From Mucilaginibacter sp. (GTDB lineage: Bacteria; Bacteroidota; Bacteroidia; Sphingobacteriales; Sphingobacteriaceae): DNA of 64,000 bases. Below the pieces are notes generated by a model that worked only from the letters and a program-made list of their open reading frames with translations, was not told the DNA's origin and did not search any database. Of this stretch, positions 46,611 to 55,164 are shown in pieces (position 1 is the stretch's first letter; the number at the start of each line of letters is the position of its first letter). Position numbers and translations under genes: made by a program. Location of the stretch: NCBI RefSeq assembly GCF_028288185.1, contig NZ_JAQBOF010000019.1:62001-126000 (forward strand), in the 5' to 3' direction.

Positions 46611-47642
46611 TTAATCCTGCGAAAATCGTTTCAACACTTTCCTGCCCAGATCATAACTAATTCTAAAAACCTCCTGGTTATCATTCAAATTACCCGGCGA
46701 GAAATGGAAACTTGCTACAAATTGCCCCTTTATCCTATTAAATAAAAACGGCGTGTAAATAATATCAATACGGTTATAGGTTGGTTTTGAATAGTATGAA
46801 TCGCCATAAACAATAGTACTGCCCTGGCCTTTGTAAAACTCTTCGTACAACGCTAGTTTATGATAGCTTAAGTAAGCGCTAAACACAAAGCCTGCCGGTG
46901 TTTTAAAGCCATTTACGCCACGCTCGCGTTCTAACGAGAACATGCCGCCTGCTTCAAAGGTTAATGAGTCTAATACAGTTTTATGGCTAAAATCCAGTCC
47001 CAGCTTTACTTCTCCTGCGCCGTTATCGTTAATATGGTCATTTGATACAGATATTTCTGCCCCGGCATCATGCATCAGGAAAAAATAATGCGACAGGTAA
47101 AACGGCCCGTAAGCATTAGGTTTATATACGCCTTCAAATCCAAATAAAAACTGCTCGCGGCGGGTAGCGGTTTGCCTGCTTACCCAATCTATCCAGCCGG
47201 TTTCTGTAAAGTTTTCGGTTTGATAGCGTGCTAATAATCCTTCAACATTAGGTCGATAATAGCGCAATGTATCATTCAGTAAAGCTCGCGGATAATTGCT
47301 TAACAAGCCCTCGCGAGGGAACTCTCCGGCATAAAACTGCCATTTGGCACCCTGGTATTTATAATACGCTACCGGATCTACCTTGCCAAAAAACGGTTGG
47401 GCGCCAAACTCGTGCAGGGCAGTCGCGCCAACTATAAAATGGTTAAGGCTATCTAAATTCAATCCAAAATCAAGTGTTGTAAGCGTACCAGAGTAGGTGC
47501 GTGAGCGTGGAATAAACGCTTTATACTCGCGGTTATCTAAAAAACCAAGCGCATTAAAGTTAACATCCAAACTTTGCTGCGCTAAGGCCGCTGTGCTGGT
47601 AATTATAAAAATGGCAAGGAACAGGTATATTTTTTTAAACAT
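46611..47642 (-). CDS. Putative outer-membrane beta-barrel protein
   Basis: The 343-residue protein has a signal peptide (ending AALAQ) and many alternating aromatic/polar segments (FDVNFNALGF-, YYKYQGAKWQFYAGEF, FGFEGVYKPNAYGPFYLSHYF), ending RISYDLGRKVLKRF. I recognise no domain. The composition suggests a beta-barrel of about 14-16 strands, or a secreted all-beta protein. It follows the GT39-type gene by nine bases on the same strand, so it may be co-transcribed with it. Confidence 0.6.
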   Translation of the reverse strand: MFKKIYLFLAIFIITSTAALAQQSLDVNFNALGFLDNREYKAFIPRSRTYSGTLTTLDFGLNLDSLNHFIVGATALHEFGAQPFFGKVDPVAYYKYQGAKWQFYAGEFPREGLLSNYPRALLNDTLRYYRPNVEGLLARYQTENFTETGWIDWVSRQTATRREQFLFGFEGVYKPNAYGPFYLSHYFFLMHDAGAEISVSNDHINDNGAGEVKLGLDFSHKTVLDSLTFEAGGMFSLERERGVNGFKTPAGFVFSAYLSYHKLALYEEFYKGQGSTIVYGDSYYSKPTYNRIDIIYTPFLFNRIKGQFVASFHFSPGNLNDNQEVFRISYDLGRKVLKRFSQD

Positions 47643-47651
47643 AAGTCAATT

Positions 47652-49367
47652 TTATTGTGCTACAAGATTAATGATCTTGCTATTCTTGCTCCCTTCAAAA
47701 GGCTGTGTACGTATAGAGAAGATCATCTCGTACTTTCCTTTTATGCGGGGGGCTATCAGGTAAAAAGTGTAATGGGTACTTTGGCTGGGCTTTAACTTTA
47801 TGTTGTTAAAATTATCGCCGCTTTTCCGCGCAAATATCAAACCATCGCTCTTAAAAAATACAGATGCCAGTATTACGTGGTGCTTTGCTTTTTTATTGCT
47901 AAAATCCACGCTGTAAGGATATGGATTTGTGATGGTTAAATCAATAGGGGTTTCCTCACCTACATGTAATTTTAAATTGCTGATATTAGCGGCAATTTGT
48001 ATTTTTTGATAAGTGCGCACATCATCAATCCAGGCCGCATACCATTTACCGGCTTTGGTGTTTATAGTATCAGTAACAAAATTAAAAGCCGAATCTATTA
48101 AATGATAAGCGCGCTGGTGCTGCATCTGGTCTTCAATTGGCCATATATCAAACTGGGTATGGCGATAGTAGCGCGAGTCGTACGAGAATGCTTTCAGGCT
48201 ATTGGTATAGTAATTATACTTAGCCGGGTTCTGGAAACCATCGTCCATAATAACAAAGTTGTTGCCTGCCTTTTGTTTTACTACTTGCGCCCATTCTTTA
48301 AAGCCATAATAACTTTTTATCTGCCCTATACGGGTAACAACCGGTATCGAAAACACCATACCCAACCGTAAAGCTACAATCAGTATGATATTAATTATCG
48401 CAACCGTATTAAACCACTTAGAGATACTACCCCATTGATTAAAGCGGATAAGCACCAGCATAATTAAAGGCGCGAAGGCTATCAGCGTCCAATGTGGTTG
48501 GGCTTCGCCCCTAAAAGTGGTTAGAAAGATAAAGACGAATGTCCCTATGGAGTTTACCAATAAACACCTTATAAAAGCGTCTTTTATTTTTATGCTGAAA
48601 GCCGAGTAAAACAAGAACCAGCCAATTAACGGCCCCGCCATTAACAACTGACCAGGGATATATAAATAGCTATTCTCGGGGTTATAGATCTTTACCGCGC
48701 GTTCATACAAATGATAATTTACCGATGGAAAATCATGGTTTATCTGCCATAAAATATGGGGGATGTATAGCGCAACCGCCAATATCGTGATAGCATAAAA
48801 TGATGGGCGTTTTAATAGTTTGATATTACTTACCACCGTAAAAGCTACCAGCAATACCGCGTGATATTTACTGTACAGCATACAGGCAATAATCACTCCC
48901 AATATTATGGCTAGCGACCATTTATCTTCATCAATATAACGCTGATAAAAGTAGTAGAACAACACCGCAAAGAAAAACAACGGCGCATCGGGTGTGGTGG
49001 TAAACCCATAAATATGAAATATCAGCGTACCTGATACTACCAATATAAACGCCCATACATTAACCGTGTATTTTTTAAGGGTGAGCCATAATATATATAT
49101 GGCCGCGCTGCTGGTTATTACGGTAATGAGCCGCAGCCCAAATTCGTTATGCACCAGGCTATCGCCTATGCGAATAAACAGCGCCACCATGGGTGGATGG
49201 TCGAAATAGCCCCAGTCTAAAAATCTGGAATACATCCAATAGTATGCCTCATCGGCATGCAGTTCGAGGGTGTACGCCTGTACAATGTTTAAAATAGTCC
49301 AGGCCAACAAAAAATACCAGATTGGTTTGTCAGATTGTTCTAATTTTTGTGCAGGCGATATAGACAT
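47652..49367 (-). CDS. GT39/ArnT-like glycosyltransferase, membrane
   Basis: The 571-residue protein has about 12 hydrophobic segments and the family loop ELHADEAYYWMYSRFLDWGYFDHPPM with Asp39/Glu40 next to the first helix. It ends in a soluble beta-rich domain (residues about 450-571). It matches the PMT_2 or ArnT-type lipid-linked sugar transferases that decorate proteins or lipid A. The putative outer-membrane protein nine bases downstream may be a partner or target; this is inference. Confidence 0.87.
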   Translation of the reverse strand: MSISPAQKLEQSDKPIWYFLLAWTILNIVQAYTLELHADEAYYWMYSRFLDWGYFDHPPMVALFIRIGDSLVHNEFGLRLITVITSSAAIYILWLTLKKYTVNVWAFILVVSGTLIFHIYGFTTTPDAPLFFFAVLFYYFYQRYIDEDKWSLAIILGVIIACMLYSKYHAVLLVAFTVVSNIKLLKRPSFYAITILAVALYIPHILWQINHDFPSVNYHLYERAVKIYNPENSYLYIPGQLLMAGPLIGWFLFYSAFSIKIKDAFIRCLLVNSIGTFVFIFLTTFRGEAQPHWTLIAFAPLIMLVLIRFNQWGSISKWFNTVAIINIILIVALRLGMVFSIPVVTRIGQIKSYYGFKEWAQVVKQKAGNNFVIMDDGFQNPAKYNYYTNSLKAFSYDSRYYRHTQFDIWPIEDQMQHQRAYHLIDSAFNFVTDTINTKAGKWYAAWIDDVRTYQKIQIAANISNLKLHVGEETPIDLTITNPYPYSVDFSNKKAKHHVILASVFFKSDGLIFARKSGDNFNNIKLKPSQSTHYTFYLIAPRIKGKYEMIFSIRTQPFEGSKNSKIINLVAQ

Positions 49368-49448
49368 TTAAGCGGCTAAATACATTTACGCAAATGTATA
49401 TAAATGTATTTAAGTGGATAATCATAAATTAGCCGAAATTATAAAACC

Positions 49449-49904
49449 ATGACCAAAGCAATTGAAATTATAAAAATGCCCCGGCTGCGTATTCTCGAAG
49501 CCGTTGATGGATTAACTATTGACCAGTTAAACAAGATCCCCGCAGAATTTAATAACAACATTATATGGAACCTTGGCCATATGGTAGCTGCGCAACAAGG
49601 TGTATGCTATAAACGCGCCGGAGTCACCGCTATTATTGACGATGAATTTTGGAATACTTTTAGACCGGAAACCAAACCCGAGCGCTTTTTTGATGAAAGC
49701 GACTTTGAAAATATAAAAAGGCTATTTATTTCGACCATTGACCAACTGGAGATTGATCTTGCAAATAACCTTTTCCCTAACTATACTCCATGGACAAACC
49801 GCTATGGCGCCGAGTTAAGTAATATACAAGAAGCAGTTAGCTTTTTACCTTTTCATGAAGGATTTCATACGGGCTATATTTTTGCTTTGAAACGGGTGAT
49901 ATAA
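49449..49904 (+). CDS. DinB superfamily protein
   Basis: The 151-residue protein has a four-helix DinB-like layout with likely metal-binding histidines in IIWNLGHMVAAQQG and LPFHEGFHTGYIFALKR. DinB-like proteins are metal-dependent thiol or other transferases of uncertain substrate. It converges with a YfiT-type protein. Confidence 0.82.
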   Translation: MTKAIEIIKMPRLRILEAVDGLTIDQLNKIPAEFNNNIIWNLGHMVAAQQGVCYKRAGVTAIIDDEFWNTFRPETKPERFFDESDFENIKRLFISTIDQLEIDLANNLFPNYTPWTNRYGAELSNIQEAVSFLPFHEGFHTGYIFALKRVI

Positions 49905-49905
49905 G

Positions 49906-49925
49906 CCCCTAGTCCTCTGTAGGGG
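49906..49925. terminator. Short inverted repeat between converging DinB-fold genes
   Basis: CCCCTA (49906-49911) pairs with TAGGGG (49920-49925) and lies just after the DinB stop. There is no strong T run, so it could also be part of a dispersed intergenic repeat. Confidence 0.4.
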
Positions 49926-49956
49926 AAATGATGGCGGGAGGTTGTTCAGTTCTTTT

Positions 49957-50481
49957 CTAAAACTGCTTTATGGTATTAGTTAAATGCGCCAAATGGTGCT
50001 TGCCATGCCAGGCGTATAAAGCCAGGTTTCTTTTTAATGGGACGTTGGCCCCGGTTTCCGGGTGTACAAAATAGCGGTTCCATTGTTCCTCATTAAAACT
50101 TTCAAATAAAGCTACCAGGTGCTGATGTATTCCTTCCAACATTTTTAGTGAGGGCTCAACGGGCAGTTTATAATCGGCCTGTAGGGCCCAGCCGGCTTGG
50201 TCATATGCTTTTATAATTGGGCTGTCTTCGGTTAATGCCCATTTAAAACGAATCAGCGAGTTCATGTGGCTATCGGCCAGATGATGAACTACTTGCCTAA
50301 GCGTCCAGCCACCGGGACGGTAAGGCGTATCTAACTGTGTTTCATTTAGGCTGATGATAGCCTGGCGCACTTTGCCAGGTAATTCTTTGATATCATTTAT
50401 CCAACCTTGCATATCCTGACTTGTATAAGATACAGGTACACTAAATTCTCCAATAGGGTATTTAAGTTGGTCGTCTGTCAT
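49957..50481 (-). CDS. YfiT/BstA-like DinB-fold transferase
   Basis: The 174-residue protein has PIGEFSVP at the start, LRQVVHHLADSHMNSLIRFKWAL with two His ligands, and LYAWHGKHHLAHL with three more. This is the pattern of YfiT/bacillithiol S-transferase-like proteins. The thiol cofactor in this organism is not evident from the window. Confidence 0.85.
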   Translation of the reverse strand: MTDDQLKYPIGEFSVPVSYTSQDMQGWINDIKELPGKVRQAIISLNETQLDTPYRPGGWTLRQVVHHLADSHMNSLIRFKWALTEDSPIIKAYDQAGWALQADYKLPVEPSLKMLEGIHQHLVALFESFNEEQWNRYFVHPETGANVPLKRNLALYAWHGKHHLAHLTNTIKQF

Positions 50482-50565
50482 AAATTAATTGCGTTTTTGG
50501 ATATTATTATAAGGTTTTTATAACGTTTGCACTAAATTAGCGTTTTAAACGCGTTTATTTAGTTG

Positions 50566-51882
50566 ATGTTGAAAAAATTACTAGTACTAACCTTAATTAT
50601 ATATTCTACTTTCACCTATGCCGAAACTATAAAAACCGATGTGCTGGTTATTGGTAATGGTGTGGGCGCGGTATCGGCGGCTTTACAAAGCTCGCGCAGT
50701 AAATTAAGAACGGTTTTGTTGTGTAAAGGCAATTGGTTGGAAAACATGCAAGGCAAAAGCATGATCACTATCGGGGCTAATCGTAATATATCGTCAGGGA
50801 TATGGGGCGAGTTTCGTAAACATGTGCATTTGCTTTATAAGGGTACACCGGGCTATGATACCGCTTACAACGCGCCTTTAAAATTTGAGCCCTTTGCAGG
50901 CGCAGGCATATTCATGAAAATAGCCGATACCACACAAAGACTCACCTTAAAATTAAATACACCGTATACGGCTATTAAAAAAGATGGCACAGGTTGGCAA
51001 GTAAGTATTACCGAAAACGGGACTACAAATTATATTAAGGCAAAAACAATAGTAGACGCTACCGAAGCCGGTGATATAGTAACAATGGTTGGCGCCCAAT
51101 TTCCATTACCAATAGCTAATAACGATAACTTGTATCGTACCTCCATAGTCACTGGCGATGTGTTGGAGCAAGCAGATAACCGGTTTAAAACTTCATATCC
51201 ACCGGCTCCGGCATATTATTTACCAGTTTATGCACTAATAGCCAGGGATGCTGATAATTTATTTATTGCTGATAAGGCTTTACCTGTTGCACCAACGCTT
51301 CAAAATTTGCCATTGCAAATTGCAGTGGGCCAAGGTGTTGGTACAATGGCTGCCTTTTGCGCGTTTTTTAAAACCACTCAAAAAAACTTACGGGTAAGAA
51401 TAGTGCAAGGCGAGTTATTGGATTTTAAAGGCTATATATTGCCTTTTGATGATGTTAACCTAACTGATACCTACTTTAGAGCGCTGCAGCAAATAGCGGC
51501 TACGGGCCTGCTTAAAGGTGTACAAAAAAGAGAGGGGAACAATTTGCAGTTTCTTTTTATGCCCGATGCCCCGGTTAATACCGCCGAAATAAAGTCCGCT
51601 TTAACCGAAATATACAGTCGCGCTTTTATATGGTTCAACAATACTAAGCCCGGTAATCAGTTTACGATAGATAACCTGCTGTCATTCATTAGCGAAATAA
51701 CACTTGCTGATCCTCAATCGTTTAGGATAACCATACAAAAGGACTGGAAAACTAAATATAAGTTTACTTCAGATTTTGATCTGCAGCACCCCGTCACCCG
51801 CCGCGAATTTGCTATATTGGCTAACCAGTTTCTTAATCCTTTTGGACGACTGGTTGATTTGAATGGGCGGATGATTAATTAA
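50566..51882 (+). CDS. FAD-dependent oxidoreductase-like protein, exported
   Basis: From ATG 50566 (a TTG at 50563 gives only one extra residue) the protein has 438 residues: a signal sequence (ending YAE), an FAD-type Rossmann start TDVLVIGNGVGAVSAALQSSRSKLRTVLLC, AKTIVDATEAGDIVTMVGAQFPLP, and NLFIADKALPVAP. The GNGVGA loop replaces the usual GxGxxG, with the third glycine as Ala. Substrate is unknown. It converges on a MITE-like element. Confidence 0.78.
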   Translation: MLKKLLVLTLIIYSTFTYAETIKTDVLVIGNGVGAVSAALQSSRSKLRTVLLCKGNWLENMQGKSMITIGANRNISSGIWGEFRKHVHLLYKGTPGYDTAYNAPLKFEPFAGAGIFMKIADTTQRLTLKLNTPYTAIKKDGTGWQVSITENGTTNYIKAKTIVDATEAGDIVTMVGAQFPLPIANNDNLYRTSIVTGDVLEQADNRFKTSYPPAPAYYLPVYALIARDADNLFIADKALPVAPTLQNLPLQIAVGQGVGTMAAFCAFFKTTQKNLRVRIVQGELLDFKGYILPFDDVNLTDTYFRALQQIAATGLLKGVQKREGNNLQFLFMPDAPVNTAEIKSALTEIYSRAFIWFNNTKPGNQFTIDNLLSFISEITLADPQSFRITIQKDWKTKYKFTSDFDLQHPVTRREFAILANQFLNPFGRLVDLNGRMIN

Positions 51883-51903
51883 GCTTACTATTTATCGCTT
51901 GGT

Positions 51904-52324
51904 GACGCTCATGGCCGCTAAGGCCTAGTTCTTTTTCCTTAGATGAAAAAGAACCAAAAAATCAAGTCAGCCCAATCGCTGCCACCTCACAGGCCATACT
52001 CCCGGCCGCGTGTGCTGACAGGCCTTTGCGCTTCTTTTTTGATTTTTCATAATTTGCAGAATATTGGTTCTGGCCCTGATGTCAGACGAAAAGCTTCGGG
52101 TGAAAGCAGGTAAAACAAGTTGGGCCGTGCGGCGGCAAGGGCATTGGTAATTTTGCCTGAAGCGGTGGCCTTGTGCGACAACAAGGGGCAAAAGGACCGG
52201 GCCCTGGGTTTTACCTGATTTGCCGGGCAAAGGCCCTGTGCGGCAGAGAAGCATCTCGTCTGACTTGATTTTTGGTTACTTTTCATCAAGGAAAAGTAAC
52301 TAGGCCTAGCGGCTATGAGCGCTA
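51904..52324. mobile_element. MITE-like 420-bp element with long terminal inverted repeats
   Basis: The left end (51907-51970) and right end (52260-52320) are inverted repeats of about 63 bases with a few single-base differences. Each end contains its own hairpin (GTTACTTTTC/GAAAAGTAAC at the right end). Inside, GTCAGACGAAAAGCTTC (52081-52097) is inverted at 52248-52264 and CAGGTAAAAC (52107-52116) at 52208-52217. The core is visibly richer in G+C than the flanks. It fills the gap between two converging genes and ends ten bases before the Dabb stop. No transposase is encoded. I recall that similar termini are common in Bacteroidota intergenic DNA, but cannot confirm. Confidence 0.75.
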
Positions 52325-52333
52325 CAACGCTAT

Positions 52334-52648
52334 CTAAGCATCCACACTATCCAACACCATAACTCTTTTGCAAAGCGGCCCGGCATAATCATCCCTGAAA
52401 ATATCGTGCAACGGATCTACCTGGTAATGGTCATGATCTGCAATGTTATTGAAGGTAACCAACAGCGAAACATCATAACTGTTTTCAATTACATCGCGCT
52501 CTTCTGTCGCGGCAGGTATGCCAATATGTATATCGCGTATAGATGTTATGGGAACCATTACGTTTAAACCTTCTACTAATTTTGGTAAGTCGGCTTTGTT
52601 ATTAAGCCAAAAATACACCTGGTGAACAACAATGTTTTTTAATTGCAT
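52334..52648 (-). CDS. Dabb (stress-responsive A/B barrel) family protein
   Basis: The 104-residue protein begins MQLKNIVVHQVYFWLNNKADLPKLVEGL, then IRDIHIGIPA, NSYDVSLLVTFNNIADHDHYQVDPLHDIFRDDY, typical of the dimeric alpha-beta barrel. The function of most family members is unknown. Confidence 0.87.
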   Translation of the reverse strand: MQLKNIVVHQVYFWLNNKADLPKLVEGLNVMVPITSIRDIHIGIPAATEERDVIENSYDVSLLVTFNNIADHDHYQVDPLHDIFRDDYAGPLCKRVMVLDSVDA

Positions 52649-52705
52649 GGGTTTTATATAAAAGTATAAATGCTAAATAATTATGTGAAAGTTGCTACGG
52701 CAATA

Positions 52706-53359
52706 TTAAAACAATGCTTCCAGTTTTTCAACTGTCAATTCCGTAAAATCGGTTATAACCAGGTTTGATGGCTGTAGTTTATCTGCCGTCTGTCCGGTGG
52801 TTATACCAACAACTTTCATTTGGGCGGCGTTGGCTGCTTTAATACCAGCCAGCGAGTCTTCAAAAACTACGCAATCCTGTGGTAGTATGTTTAAATCGGC
52901 TGCGGCTTTTAAAAAAATCTGCGGATTGGGTTTCCCTTTACTAACGCGATTACCGTCTATTATAACATCAAAATATTGCCTTACGGGTACATGGTTCAAC
53001 ACAAAGTCAATATCATCCATCGTTGCTGATGATGCTATGGCCAGTTTAAAGCCTGCCTCTTTTAATTCGATCAGTAAATTTTCAAGACCGTTTATCGGGG
53101 CAATGTATGGCGCATAAAATTCGCGGTAAAGGCCCTCTTTTTCTTTCAGTAGCGATCTTAACGTTGCTTCATCAGCATTGGCAAACAAGCTTTTTAAAGT
53201 ATCTATTATAGGTATGCCGCTAATTTTGGTATAATAGGTTTGAGGTTGTAAGTCGCTTAAACCATATTTTTTAAAAAGAGTTTGCCATGATTTTAGGTGA
53301 TAAGGGGTATTGTTTACCATGGTACCATCCATATCAAAAATTGCCGCTATATTTTTCAA
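52706..53359 (-). CDS. HAD-IA phosphatase/beta-phosphoglucomutase-like, TTG start
   Basis: The 217-residue protein has HAD motif I FDMDGTMVNNTPYHLKSW with Asp9 and Asp11, a helical cap, motif II IASSATMDD, Lys in GKPNPQIF and motif IV VFEDSLAGIKAANAAQM. The proximal His/Lys pattern resembles beta-phosphoglucomutase relatives. The start codon is TTG at 53359: an in-frame stop lies five codons upstream and no ATG precedes motif I. Confidence 0.87.
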   Translation of the reverse strand: MKNIAAIFDMDGTMVNNTPYHLKSWQTLFKKYGLSDLQPQTYYTKISGIPIIDTLKSLFANADEATLRSLLKEKEGLYREFYAPYIAPINGLENLLIELKEAGFKLAIASSATMDDIDFVLNHVPVRQYFDVIIDGNRVSKGKPNPQIFLKAAADLNILPQDCVVFEDSLAGIKAANAAQMKVVGITTGQTADKLQPSNLVITDFTELTVEKLEALF

Positions 53360-53498
53360 ACTGATATTTGTTTATTACGGGCCTAAATTAAAATAATAGG
53401 TTAGTTTTATTCATTTAAATGTTGCCCTGATGTCAAATATTGGATATATAGTGTACATTAAACCAAATAAATTGCAAATTTGTGGGTGCTGAAATCTT

Positions 53499-54812
53499 AT
53501 GAGTGAAAAGACAATACTGGTTTGGTTTAGAAATGACTTGCGTATTCATGATAACGAAATACTGTTAGAGGCTACACGCAAGGCCGATAAAATTTTACCC
53601 GTTTATTGTTTTGATCCCTACTATTTTAGTGTTGCAGCCGATGGTACACCCAAAACCGGCGCGCTACGTGCAAGGTTTTTAGTAGAGTCGGTGGCTGATC
53701 TGCGCACAAACCTGCAAGCCCTGGGAGGCGAACTCATCATCCGCATAGGTAATCCCGCCGAAGTTTTGCCGCAACTGGCAGAGCAATATGCCGTAAACGA
53801 AGTTTACCATCACCGCGAGGTGGCTTACGAAGAGACCGATATATCCGAAAAAGTGGAAACCGCGTTATGGAACTTGAAGCTTAACCTTAAACATTTCATC
53901 GGTCATACTTTATATCATAAAGAGGACTTGCCATTCCCGATAAAAGACATCCCGGATAGCTTTGCAATTTTCAAGAAAAAGGTAGAACGCGACAGTAATG
54001 TGCGCCCATGCATAGCAACCCCTGTAAATATTGTAACACCCCAAATTACCGATGCCGGCGAACTGCCAACACTACAACAATTAGGTTTAAATGAACCGGT
54101 TGATGATATACGCGCAAAGGTGAAATTTAAAGGCGGCGAAACCGAAGGCTTACAGCGCCTGGAAGAATATTTTGCCAACAATAGCCAAATAGCGCCAACA
54201 AAAGGCAGAAACGGCGCAACGGTTGATAGGTCATCCAAACTGGCACCGTGGCTGGCGCTGGGCTGCATATCAATGCGCCAGGTATATTGGGCCGTAGTAA
54301 AACACGAGCATGCTAACAATGTACACAATACCGGTATGTTGGAGCTTGAACTACTGTGGCGCGATTACTTTAGGTTTATGTTTAAAAAGCACGGCAAGCA
54401 ATATTTTACTACTGATGAACAAACCGAAACCACATCAACAGAAAAACAGGAGTTATTTGAAAGGTGGAAAAAGGGTAATACAGGCATACCATTTATTGAC
54501 GCCAGTATGCATAAGCTAAATGCAACGGGCTACATAAGTAATTTTAGCAGGCAAATGGCGGCAGGCTACTTAGTGCGTGACCTGGAGGTCGACTGGAAAA
54601 AAGGTGCTGCCTATTTTGAGGAGAAGCTGATAGATTATTCGCCGGCCAGTAACTGGGGCAATTGGGCTTATGTTGCCGGCCTGGGCCATGATCCGCGCGA
54701 TAACAAGTATTTTAATATTGCTAAACAGGCTAGTGAGTTGGATGTAAATAGCGAGTTTATCAATATATGGCTAGCCGAGGAGGCGAAAGTTGGGCAGGTT
54801 ATTGCTGTGTAG
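53499..54812 (+). CDS. Cryptochrome/photolyase, DASH type
   Basis: The 437-residue protein has the photolyase N-domain (ILVWFRNDLRIHDNEILLEA), the FAD-binding domain with ELLWRDYFRFMFKKHG, TGYISNFSRQMAAGYLVRDLEVDWKKGAAYFEEKLIDYSPASNWGNWAYVAGLGHDPRDNKYFNIAKQA. The GHDPRDNKYFN stretch is typical of CRY-DASH. It would repair cyclobutane pyrimidine dimers, mainly in single-stranded DNA, or sense blue light. Confidence 0.93.
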   Translation: MSEKTILVWFRNDLRIHDNEILLEATRKADKILPVYCFDPYYFSVAADGTPKTGALRARFLVESVADLRTNLQALGGELIIRIGNPAEVLPQLAEQYAVNEVYHHREVAYEETDISEKVETALWNLKLNLKHFIGHTLYHKEDLPFPIKDIPDSFAIFKKKVERDSNVRPCIATPVNIVTPQITDAGELPTLQQLGLNEPVDDIRAKVKFKGGETEGLQRLEEYFANNSQIAPTKGRNGATVDRSSKLAPWLALGCISMRQVYWAVVKHEHANNVHNTGMLELELLWRDYFRFMFKKHGKQYFTTDEQTETTSTEKQELFERWKKGNTGIPFIDASMHKLNATGYISNFSRQMAAGYLVRDLEVDWKKGAAYFEEKLIDYSPASNWGNWAYVAGLGHDPRDNKYFNIAKQASELDVNSEFINIWLAEEAKVGQVIAV

Positions 54813-54903
54813 CGATGATCGGGTGAGTAATCGCCATCTATCCCCCAACAAAAACATACAATAAAATGATACGCTCCGCGTCAATCCATTGTATATTTGA
54901 TAT

Positions 54904-55005
54904 ATGAATACCTTCGAACAATTTACGATCATCATTGGCCTCCTGGCGGTGCTTTTTGAAGGCTTTGGATACCTGCGCAATTTGGTGCGCAAAAATTTAC
55001 GCTAA
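54904..55005 (+). CDS. Possible 33-residue single-helix membrane peptide
   Basis: This 34-codon frame begins with ATG at 54904 and encodes MNTFEQFTIIIGLLAVLFE, a hydrophobic segment, then a basic tail (GYLRNLVRKNLR), ending TAA at 55005. The helix-plus-basic-tail pattern is common in real small membrane proteins, but length alone does not prove expression. It lies between the photolyase gene and sucA; I see no strong promoter or terminator. Confidence 0.3.
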   Translation: MNTFEQFTIIIGLLAVLFEGFGYLRNLVRKNLR

Positions 55006-55132
55006 CAACTCTTTTTGCTAAGTTTTCCACCTATTGGTATTAATGTGGCTTTTTTTGCCATTTAAGCGTTTTTTTGTGGGAAAAGTAGTAAATCATTTAC
55101 AATTAAATTTAAAGTTTATAATACGTTATGCT

Positions 55133-55140
55133 TACTTTTG
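55133..55140 (+). promoter_or_regulatory. Likely -7 box for sucA
   Basis: TACTTTTG matches TAnnTTTG and lies 25 bases upstream of the sucA ATG at 55165. The -33 region is AT-rich without a clean TTTG. Confidence 0.45.
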
Positions 55141-55164
55141 CATCATCTTTAAGATTGGTTTACA

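Noticed and set aside
51967..52289. Two minus-strand ORFs inside the inverted-repeat element
   Set aside because: They have no recognisable domain, low-quality composition and lie wholly in repeat DNA with nested inverted pairs.
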